From: Lachnospiraceae bacterium
GTDB taxonomy: Bacteria; Bacillota; Clostridia; Lachnospirales; Lachnospiraceae
NCBI GenBank assembly: GCA_900769175.1
Contig: CAAGFP010000094.1
Coordinates: 1-5,386 of the forward strand
DNA: 5,386 nt
Direction: 5' to 3'
Shown: piece by piece, positions 1-4,892 of the stretch
Layout: the number at the start of each line of letters is the position of its first letter
Position numbering within the stretch: the first letter of the stretch is position 1
Program-made: the position numbers and the translations under genes
Notes under the pieces: generated by a model
What the model was told of the DNA's origin: nothing
Database searches by the model: none
What the model saw: the letters and a program-made list of their open reading frames with translations, nothing else

Positions 1-716
1 ATAGTATTGAGCTTTTTGTGTCAGTAAAGGATACCGGAATTGGTATTCGAAAGGAAGATATTGGCCGATTATTTGAGTCATTCACCAGGGTAGAAGAAAG
101 CAGAAACAGAAATATTGAAGGAACAGGTTTAGGACTTTCAATTACAATGCGTCTTTTGAATCTTATGGGCAGTAGACTTGAAGTGGAAAGTACATATGGA
201 GAGGGCTCAGAATTCTTCTTTCATTTAGAGCAGCAAAGAAAAGATGAACAGGTTATCGGAGATGATATAAAAGAGTATTGTCAGAAGGCAAAAGGAATAA
301 AGCGTGAAATGAACGAAGATTTCTATGCTCCTACTGCAAGGCTTCTTGTTGTTGATGACAATAATGTGAATCTGAAAGTATTTAAAGGACTTCTTAAGAA
401 AAACGGAATGCAGATTGACACTGCAATGAGTGGAAAAGAATGTCTTGAATTAATGAAAGAGAATAAATATCATATAGTATTCCTTGATCATCTGATGCCT
501 GATATGGATGGCATAGAAACTCTTAATCAGGCTAGGATGCAAAAAGATGGTAAGAGCCATGATGCAGTTATGGTAATTCTGACTGCCAATGCAGTTTCGG
601 GGGCAAGAGAGAGATTTTTGCAAGAAGGATTTGATGATTATCTTTCCAAGCCGATTTCGCTTCCACTACTTAAAGAGATGATATTAAAGTATCTCCCAAA
701 GGAACTGATCAAGTAG
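1..716 (+). CDS. Hybrid sensor histidine kinase/response regulator, C-terminal part (5' end outside window)
   Basis: The frame is open from the window edge (codons from base 3: SIELFVSVKDTGIGI), so the gene starts upstream and an internal GTG at 18 is not its start. The visible part begins inside the HATPase_c lobe: G1 box DTGIG, F box (GRLFESFTRV) and G2 box GTGLGLSI bind ATP. A linker of about 40 residues follows, then a receiver domain. This has the acidic pair in LLVVDD, the phospho-acceptor Asp in VFLDHLMPDMDG (codon 486-488), the Thr of ILTAN and the Lys of LSKPIS. The protein ends soon after the receiver (stop TAG 714-716), with no HPt domain. Phosphate would therefore pass from the kinase His (not visible) to this Asp, and an output partner must be encoded elsewhere. 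The sensor domain and signal cannot be inferred. Confidence 0.95.
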   Translation, partial: SIELFVSVKDTGIGIRKEDIGRLFESFTRVEESRNRNIEGTGLGLSITMRLLNLMGSRLEVESTYGEGSEFFFHLEQQRKDEQVIGDDIKEYCQKAKGIKREMNEDFYAPTARLLVVDDNNVNLKVFKGLLKKNGMQIDTAMSGKECLELMKENKYHIVFLDHLMPDMDGIETLNQARMQKDGKSHDAVMVILTANAVSGARERFLQEGFDDYLSKPISLPLLKEMILKYLPKELIK

Positions 717-727
717 GATATGTGACA

Positions 728-756
728 TTGACATAGCAAGCGGATAATGCTACTAT
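728..756 (+). promoter_or_regulatory. Strong extended -10 promoter for the attenuator transcript
   Basis: A perfect -35 box TTGACA (728-733) is followed, after exactly 17 bases, by TACTAT (751-756), with an extended -10 TG at 748-749. This is a textbook vegetative sigma-factor promoter 12 bases after the kinase stop codon. Transcription would begin near 762-764, just upstream of the leader ORF. It indicates that the downstream region has its own transcription unit and does not rely on read-through from the kinase. Confidence 0.75.
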
Positions 757-790
757 CAGCTATGAAATTTTAACAAACAGAGGATAATTT

Positions 791-814
791 ATGTTAAGCG
801 TGGTGGGTAGATAA
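791..814 (+). CDS. Seven-codon leader peptide MLSVVGR
   Basis: A short ORF ATG...TAA encodes MLSVVGR. It has a good Shine-Dalgarno AGAGGA at 779-784 with a 6-base spacer and sits about 28 bases after the predicted transcription start. Its start codon and codons 2-4 lie inside attenuator segment 1, so translation and RNA folding compete directly. The peptide has no run of one amino acid, so it does not look like a charged-tRNA sensor of the trp or his type. It is more like the very short leaders that respond to stalled ribosomes. Whether it is translated cannot be read from sequence alone. Confidence 0.55.
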   Translation: MLSVVGR

Positions 815-839
815 CCCATATCATCAATACAGTGATATG

Positions 840-868
840 TAAAGTCACTTTTATACAGTGTGACTTTA
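840..868 (+). repeat. Perfect 9-bp inverted repeat within the attenuator leader
   Basis: TAAAGTCAC (840-848) and GTGACTTTA (860-868) are perfect reverse complements with an 11-base loop. The stem is A+T-rich and has no following T-run, so it is not a convincing terminator. It probably acts as a spacer or pause hairpin in the leader RNA, bringing segments 1 and 2 closer together. Confidence 0.5.
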
Positions 869-878
869 ATGGTTTTAA

Positions 879-903
879 TTTAGTTAGCTTTTTTAGTTAG
901 CTT
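879..903 (+). repeat. 12-base direct repeat, period 13
   Basis: TTTAGTTAGCTT occurs at 879-890 and again, identical, at 892-903, separated by one T. It lies just upstream of attenuator segment 2. It may be a replication-slippage duplication or a binding site. No function can be assigned. Confidence 0.6.
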
Positions 904-999
904 GTTTACTTACGCTTAATATATTGGTTTGTTAAAGAAGTATTGTTCCTTAATTAAATTAGGAGTAATAGCTTCGTTTATATAATAATTTGAATTTAT

Positions 1000-1037
1000 A
1001 CCATGATATCTTAAGCGTGAGATACCATGGTTTTTTT
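1000..1037 (+). terminator. Rho-independent terminator of the attenuator
   Basis: Arms 1000-1011 and 1020-1031 pair over 12 positions with one A-C mismatch (1006/1025), close an 8-base loop (TAAGCGTG) and run into seven T residues at 1031-1037. It lies about 42 bases before the MutS-like start codon. Its loop and left arm are exactly the part that segment 2 can capture, so it is probably conditional rather than a simple end-of-gene terminator. Confidence 0.8.
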
Positions 1038-1078
1038 ATGTATTTTTTACCTAAAAAAGATTTAATGGAGAAAAAGCA

Positions 1079-1444
1079 ATGATTGAAAATCAGATAGAAT
1101 TTAATAAAGTTAAGGAAATATGGGCCGGCTTCGCTATAACTAAGGAAGCTAAGGACAGAATAAAAGATAAATGGATAATACTGGATGAAAGTGCACTTCG
1201 TGCTGAACTAAAGAATACAAGTGATGCAAAAGAGATGATAGAAAAGCTTGGAAATCCGCCGTTACAGGACGTTTCTGAGATACTTGAGATATTAGAGATT
1301 GCTTCTAAAGGAGAATGTCTTACACCCTATCGACTTGAGAGGGTTCAAAGTATTCTTTCTTGTTTAGAAAGACTGTCATCCTATTTAAACAGAGGAAAAC
1401 AGTACAATAATTCATTGGCCTATTACGACGAAACACTTCGATAG
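1079..1444 (+). CDS. Truncated MutS/MutS2-like ATPase, N-terminal fragment (121 aa)
   Basis: The start ATG is supported by GGAG at 1067-1070 with an 8-base spacer. The protein resembles the N-terminal core/lever region of the MutS2-like family. It has an opening FNKVKEIWAGFAITKEAKDR helix, the xTSDAKEMIEKLGNPPLQDV stretch (residues about 46-65) that corresponds to the family's SEAxxLL...G.PPL motif, and an ECLTPYRLERVQ stretch that matches its LSPEEL helix. Family members normally run to more than 500 residues and end in an ABC-type ATPase with Walker A and B motifs. None of that is present, so this piece cannot hydrolyse ATP. The frame ends at TAG 1442-1444, just after YYDETL, where relatives continue with a DS-rich segment. 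MutS2 proteins act on recombination intermediates or collided ribosomes. Any activity of this fragment is doubtful, and it is best read as a pseudogene with an intact, possibly translated 5' end. Confidence 0.75.
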   Translation: MIENQIEFNKVKEIWAGFAITKEAKDRIKDKWIILDESALRAELKNTSDAKEMIEKLGNPPLQDVSEILEILEIASKGECLTPYRLERVQSILSCLERLSSYLNRGKQYNNSLAYYDETLR

Positions 1445-1449
1445 TGTTT
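1431..1449 (+). repeat. Perfect 7-bp hairpin at the MutS-fragment break
   Basis: AAACACT (1431-1437) and AGTGTTT (1443-1449) are perfect reverse complements around a 5-base loop TCGAT, and the stop codon of the MutS-like fragment lies inside it. It is followed at once by a near-duplicate: GATAGTGTTT (1440-1449) and GACAGTGTTG (1450-1459) match at 8 of 10 positions. Such local palindromes and duplications are common at deletion or insertion junctions. Confidence 0.5.
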
Positions 1450-1524
1450 GACAGTGTTGAAAACCGTAAAGTCCGTCATGATATGGGAAGAAAATATACT
1501 ACTGAAACAATCGAGTACTAATCT

Positions 1525-1607
1525 GTTCGCGGGGACACCCCTCGGCGGGACCTGCGGCAAGCAGCAAGCGTGGCAAAAGGACCTTCCCTACGTTGGAACC
1601 CGCGACA
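1525..1607 (+). ncRNA. Candidate structured RNA: G+C-rich block with closed multi-stem fold
   Basis: The block is about two thirds G+C by hand count, in an otherwise A+T-rich window. A 7-bp outer stem, TCGCGGG (1527-1533) with CCCGCGA (1599-1605), encloses three possible inner hairpins. These are CCC/GGG (1538-1540/1547-1549), CTGC/GCAG around GGCAA (1552-1555/1561-1564), and a 7-bp stem with two G-U pairs (1567-1573/1588-1594). An alternative GGGG-ACA-CCCC hairpin (1531-1541) would break the outer stem. It lies in the upstream region of an amino-acid symporter. I do not recognise it as a named riboswitch. It contains GGCAAAAGGAC (1572-1582), a string also found at the 3' side of glycine aptamers, but the other conserved glycine-aptamer blocks are missing. 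The fold is seen; any regulatory role is a guess. Confidence 0.35.
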
Positions 1608-1613
1608 AAATGG

Positions 1614-1642
1614 GTGACATTGTTGTTGTGATGTATTATAGT
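1614..1642 (+). promoter_or_regulatory. Probable promoter of the AGCS symporter gene
   Basis: GTGACA (1614-1619, 5 of 6 to consensus) is separated by 17 bases from TATAGT (1637-1642, 5 of 6). Transcription would start near 1649, giving a leader of about 50 bases before the symporter start. If correct, the G+C-rich block just upstream would not be part of this transcript, which argues against it being a riboswitch for this gene unless a second promoter exists further upstream. Confidence 0.5.
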
Positions 1643-1697
1643 TAATGGTGGAAGGGAAGCTTGCAATGAAACACGAAATGATTAGGAGGAGTTAGTT

Positions 1698-3227
1698 ATG
1701 GAAGCTTTACTAAGTTTTATTACTGCGGTATGTGGGAAAATACAGGTAGTTTCTGATTTGTTCTGGGATTTTCCTACTAATTTTGAGTGGTATGCAAATA
1801 TACCGATTCTTGGTAATTTTACACTTGCGATTATTCTTTTGATTGGTTCTGGAATTTACTTTTCGATTCGTCTTGGATTTATCCAGGTGAGGAAGTTTAA
1901 GCACGGAATCGAGGTTCTTAAGAATACAAAGGCAAAGACGGGAATTTCTCCTCTTGCTTCTTTCTTCTTGTCAACTGCAATGAGAGTAGGTCCGGGAAAT
2001 ATTCTTGGTGTTACGGGTGCTGTTTCAGTCGGCGGACCGGGTGCGTTACTGTGGATGTGGATTTCGGCATTCTTTGGAATGGCTACAGCATTCGTTGAGT
2101 CGACTCTTTCTCAGATATTTAAAGAGAAGAAGGATGATGAATACATCGGTGGTCTTTCATTCTATGGAAGAAAGCTTCTTAAAAATTCGGCAATTGTCGG
2201 TGTAATTCTTTCGATTATGTATATAATTTATGCTATTCTCTGCTTCCCTGCACAGGGCTTTAATACAGTTTCTGCAATGGGACAGATAGCAAGTATTGTA
2301 TCAGGAACAGAGCTTCCGACAACACACGCTGTATACTGGATCGGATTTGTAATCGTGATTATTGCCGTTGTTGCGGTTTCATTCGGAGGTACTAAAAAAA
2401 TCTCTAAAGTAACAGACGTATTGGTTCCTATTATGGCTGTTGTATATGTGGTTACCGTAATTGTTCTTATTCTAATAAATGTTAACAGAATTCCTTGGTT
2501 CTTCTATGCAGTATTTACTGAGGCATTCAAGCCTGAAGCAGTATTTGGCGGTGCATTCGGTGTAGCACTTATGCAAGGAGTTAAAAGAGGACTTATGTCT
2601 AACGAAGCCGGACAGGGTACAATTACAATGCCGGCAGCAGCATCTGATGCAGCACATCCTTGCGATCAGGGCTGCGTACAGGCAATCGGTGTTTTCCTTG
2701 ATACAATCGTAATCTGTACACTTACAGGTTTTGTAGTAATTATGGGTCGCGTATGGCTTACTGATGCTTCAGCAGCATGGTTTGAGCTTGGAAAGCTTCC
2801 TAAATATTTAAGTTCAGCGGCTGAACTTACTCCGGGCATTATATTTAATAATGCTGTTACTTTACTTATTTCAGTGTGCTTTGGACTTTTCGCTTTCACT
2901 TGTCTGTTAGGATTTATGTCTTTCTCAGAAATCTGTGCGAACAGAATCAGCAGAAGCAAGATATTTATCAATGTGATCAGAGTAATTGATATCGCAGTTA
3001 TATGTTTTGGTATGCTTACAAGTATCGTTGGTATGGATCTTGGAGCACTGTGGGATTTATCAGACTTTGCCAATATTCTTATTGCGTACTGTAACATTCC
3101 GCTTCTTTACATCGGATTTAAGTATGTCAAGAAGGCACAGCTTCATTTTGAGAAAAATGACGGTACTCCATTTACCTCAGAGGTTGTAGGTATTGACGTA
3201 CCTGTATGGGATGAAAAGGCAAAGTAA
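1698..3227 (+). CDS. AGCS family sodium:alanine/glycine-type amino-acid symporter
   Basis: This 509-residue integral membrane protein takes up a small neutral amino acid with Na+ (or H+). The start ATG has a very strong site, AGGAGGAG at 1684-1691, with a 6-base spacer. Family marks are clear. There is a VGPGNILGV loop (residues 98-105) and the AGCS signature GGPGALLWMWISAFFG (112-127). SNEAGQGT (301-308) leads to AAHPCDQG and then the GVFLDTIVICTLTGFVV helix (331-347). LFAFTCLLGFMSFSEICANR (397-416) sits in a late helix. Hydrophobic segments recur from about residue 40 to 475, ending in a cytoplasmic tail. The length is normal for the family. Several core positions are unusual (VGPGN where VGTGN is common; TITMPAAASDAAHP where GSAPIAHAAA is common), so the substrate may not be alanine or glycine. 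No neighbour identifies it. It seems to be transcribed alone, from the promoter at 1614-1642 to the hairpin at 3248-3281. Confidence 0.95.
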   Translation: MEALLSFITAVCGKIQVVSDLFWDFPTNFEWYANIPILGNFTLAIILLIGSGIYFSIRLGFIQVRKFKHGIEVLKNTKAKTGISPLASFFLSTAMRVGPGNILGVTGAVSVGGPGALLWMWISAFFGMATAFVESTLSQIFKEKKDDEYIGGLSFYGRKLLKNSAIVGVILSIMYIIYAILCFPAQGFNTVSAMGQIASIVSGTELPTTHAVYWIGFVIVIIAVVAVSFGGTKKISKVTDVLVPIMAVVYVVTVIVLILINVNRIPWFFYAVFTEAFKPEAVFGGAFGVALMQGVKRGLMSNEAGQGTITMPAAASDAAHPCDQGCVQAIGVFLDTIVICTLTGFVVIMGRVWLTDASAAWFELGKLPKYLSSAAELTPGIIFNNAVTLLISVCFGLFAFTCLLGFMSFSEICANRISRSKIFINVIRVIDIAVICFGMLTSIVGMDLGALWDLSDFANILIAYCNIPLLYIGFKYVKKAQLHFEKNDGTPFTSEVVGIDVPVWDEKAK

Positions 3228-3247
3228 GTTAATATGGTATTTATCTC

Positions 3248-3281
3248 GCGACTGTTCCGGTTTTATTATCGGGACAGTCGC
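3248..3281 (+). terminator. Strong hairpin after the symporter gene, without a T-run
   Basis: Bases 3248-3260 pair with 3269-3281: 13 pairs, of which two are G-T, around an 8-base loop (TTTTATTA). It lies 20 bases after the symporter stop, where a terminator is expected, but no T-run follows on either strand. It may be a weak or factor-dependent terminator, or an end-protecting hairpin that stabilises the symporter mRNA. Confidence 0.5.
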
Positions 3282-3316
3282 TATGTAATATTATCAGAGT
3301 GAAAAGGGTATAATTA

Positions 3317-4813
3317 TTGAATACATATGACATTATTGTTCTGATACAGATTATCAGTATTATTATCCTGTCAGTAGGTGCAATCTATCTAATTGGAAAT
3401 TGGCGAGGTAAGGAACATACTTATCTTGTTCTGTTTTGTCTTGCGACATTAGTGAATAATATAGGTTCGCTTATTGAGATTACGGAACTAACCAAGGAAC
3501 AGATGCTTCTTGGAACAAAATTTGCTTATACCGGCAAAGTTTTCATTCCGCTTACGTTCTTTCTTTTTATAATGCAATACTGTCAGATTGAAATTCCGAA
3601 AAAAGTACAACTACTTCTGACAGTGTTTCATATATCTATAGCAACACTTGTATTTACTTATCCACATCAAAAACTATTCTATACTTATGTAGAATACTCA
3701 ACGGATGGACTTTTTCCACATAATGACTGTGGACATGGGGTGATGTATAACATTTATACTGCATCACTTGTTCTTTATTTCATAATAATTACGTCAGTTG
3801 TTATTTCAATCCTTGTAAAAGAAAGAAGAAAAAAGAGAAGAATCCAGATGTGGTACATGCTTATATGCATTGTAATAGCTATGCTTGGACTAATAGTTTT
3901 CCTTCTTAAGCTGACAGGAGGCTATGATACTACATCACTTGCTTATGCAATAAGTGCTGTATTAATGGCAATTGCACTTACGAAATATGACTTGATTGAT
4001 ACGATAGAGCTTGCCCGTAACTATGTTATTGACAATCTGACTCTTGGTATTATCGCACTTGATGAAGATGACAGAATAGTATACTTTAATGAGCCGATTA
4101 AAGATATGTATCCAAATATTTATAATGATGGAAATTCTATTGTCAAAGATCTGATTTTACTTAGTGAAGAGAAAAAAGTCGTAACAATAAATAATAAGGT
4201 TTACAATCCTGAATATAAAACATTAAGTAATAACGGAAAAAACAGAGGACACATAATAACATTAAGTGATATAACAGATAGCTACAGTTATGCACAGCTT
4301 ATGAAAAAGATGACGGAAATCGATCCTCTTACCGGAGTATTTAATCGTTTTGCCTATGAATATCGTATTTCCGAAATGAAAAAGAATGGTGATTCGATTG
4401 AGAATCTGACTATATTCGAAATAGATGTGAATGGACTTAAGTATGTTAATGATACAAAAGGACATGATGTCGGTGACTCAATGATTAATGATGTTGCCCA
4501 GTGCATATTACGTGGAATTAAAAAATCAGGTCAATGCTACAGAATAGGCGGAGATGAATTTATCATAGTATTAAAAGAGAATGCTACAGACCCTGAGAAA
4601 ATAAAAAATGATATCAAGGCAGAGACAGAAGCCCTGGATAGAAAAGAATATATTGTAAGCGTTGCAATAGGATACGCAACCGGTGATGAGAACAGTATTA
4701 AGTGTGTTGAAGATATCGAAAGGCTCGCTGATAAGAGAATGTATAAAGATAAAGAGGATTTCTATACTTCAAAAGGTTTTAATAATCGCAGGTATATTAT
4801 TAATGAGAGTTGA
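3317..4813 (+). CDS. Membrane-bound diguanylate cyclase: 7TM sensor, PAS-like and GGDEF domains
   Basis: This protein of 498 residues probably makes cyclic di-GMP from two GTP. The start is TTG at 3317: a stop lies two codons upstream (TAA 3311-3313), the nearby ATG is out of frame, the next in-frame Met is about 60 residues in, and AAAAGGG (3302-3308) is well spaced. Residues about 5-222 form seven hydrophobic helices like the 7TM domain found at the N-terminus of some histidine kinases. Residues about 235-330 (LGIIALDEDDRIVYFNEP...) look like a PAS domain. The GGDEF domain starts at DPLTGVFNR (336-344), with the metal-binding Asp370 in FEIDVNGLKYVND and the active loop RIGGDEF (GGDEF 411-415), so catalysis looks intact. 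The RxxD inhibitory site that normally precedes the active loop reads KKSG (402-405), so product inhibition by that site is probably absent. No EAL domain follows. The signal is unknown. Confidence 0.93.
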   Translation: MNTYDIIVLIQIISIIILSVGAIYLIGNWRGKEHTYLVLFCLATLVNNIGSLIEITELTKEQMLLGTKFAYTGKVFIPLTFFLFIMQYCQIEIPKKVQLLLTVFHISIATLVFTYPHQKLFYTYVEYSTDGLFPHNDCGHGVMYNIYTASLVLYFIIITSVVISILVKERRKKRRIQMWYMLICIVIAMLGLIVFLLKLTGGYDTTSLAYAISAVLMAIALTKYDLIDTIELARNYVIDNLTLGIIALDEDDRIVYFNEPIKDMYPNIYNDGNSIVKDLILLSEEKKVVTINNKVYNPEYKTLSNNGKNRGHIITLSDITDSYSYAQLMKKMTEIDPLTGVFNRFAYEYRISEMKKNGDSIENLTIFEIDVNGLKYVNDTKGHDVGDSMINDVAQCILRGIKKSGQCYRIGGDEFIIVLKENATDPEKIKNDIKAETEALDRKEYIVSVAIGYATGDENSIKCVEDIERLADKRMYKDKEDFYTSKGFNNRRYIINES

Positions 4814-4871
4814 AATTGATATTGATGAAAAATATACGGGATTGTCCGTAGAAATAAAGGAAACAAAATAA
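4803..4871 (+). pseudogene. 22-residue remnant resembling the start of a LytTR-type regulator
   Basis: A small ORF opens with MRVEIDIDEKYTGLSVEI, overlaps the last 11 bases of the GGDEF gene and stops at TAA 4869-4871. The opening resembles the first residues of small LytTR DNA-binding proteins of clostridia (MKVEIEID..., a short beta strand before the DNA-binding domain), but the rest of that roughly 140-residue family is missing. There is no strong ribosome binding site, so translation would depend on coupling to the upstream stop. It could instead be a chance or genuine micro-ORF. The family link rests on under 20 residues and is tentative. Confidence 0.35.
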
Positions 4872-4892
4872 AAGCATCGAGGACATATAAAG

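Larger units (their letters stand above)
762..1037 (+). promoter_or_regulatory. Leader-peptide transcription attenuator upstream of the MutS-like gene
   Basis: This accounts for the 362-base stretch without a large gene (717-1078). Segment 1 (790-803, overlapping the leader ORF start) can pair with segment 2 (910-923) over 14 bp, three of them G-U. Segment 2 can instead pair with segment 3 (909-919 with 1011-1021, 11 bp; after one mismatch, 921-926 with 1004-1009). Segment 3 is the left arm and loop of the intrinsic terminator at 1000-1037. Segments 1 and 3 share the exact 9-mer TTAAGCGTG (794-802 and 1011-1019), and segment 2 carries the complementary CGCTTAA. Predicted logic: a ribosome held on the leader ORF masks segment 1, so segment 2 captures segment 3 and the terminator cannot form. 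Without a held ribosome, 1:2 pairs and transcription stops. Between the segments are small hairpins (804-808/814-818 or 817-823/833-839, and 840-848/860-868). The pairings are seen in the sequence; the mechanism is inferred. Confidence 0.65.
1445..1697. other. Junction region between MutS fragment and symporter gene
   Basis: These 253 bases contain no gene I recognise. From 1411 to 1521 another + frame is open and ends in the coding-like tail KVRHDMGRKYTTETIEY before TAA 1519-1521. It has no start or ribosome binding site of its own and could be the 3' scrap of a lost gene. From 1525 the base composition changes sharply to G+C-rich (see the separate RNA entry) and returns to A+T-rich by about 1610. 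The last 80 bases carry the probable symporter promoter and its ribosome binding site. Confidence 0.5.

Noticed and set aside
717..1037. CRISPR array or mobile-element terminal repeats in the repeat-rich leader
   Set aside because: The repeats are one 12-base tandem pair and short complementary segments that fit attenuator folding. There are no spacer-repeat units, long terminal inverted repeats or transposase.
1525..1607. Glycine riboswitch in front of the symporter
   Set aside because: Only the GGCAAAAGGAC string fits. The CCGAAGG-type block, the paired GGAGAG/CUCUC stem and a tandem aptamer are all absent, and the best promoter lies downstream of the block.
1525..1607. tRNA or tRNA-like gene in the cloverleaf-shaped G+C-rich block
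   Set aside because: There is no T-loop consensus, the arm sizes are wrong and there is no CCA-side geometry, although the stem count resembles a cloverleaf.
1448..1645. A 65-codon open frame through the G+C-rich block, ending GDIVVVMYYS
   Set aside because: It would need a TTG start with no Shine-Dalgarno sequence, matches no family I know, and its open stretch is easily explained by the G+C-rich structured block. It is described in the region and RNA entries instead.
2666..3097. 143-codon open frame on the minus strand
   Set aside because: It is antisense to the conserved AGCS coding sequence, has no family features, and is a shadow of that gene's codon pattern.
3309..3314. Perfect TATAAT as a -10 box for the GGDEF gene
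   Set aside because: No acceptable -35 box lies 16-18 bases upstream, and transcription would begin at or after the TTG start codon, leaving out the ribosome binding site.
4683..4802. Longer version of the small ORF that ends at 4871, starting at 4683
   Set aside because: This part lies wholly inside the GGDEF coding sequence in another frame and has no ribosome binding site. Only the part from 4803 shows a protein-like start.
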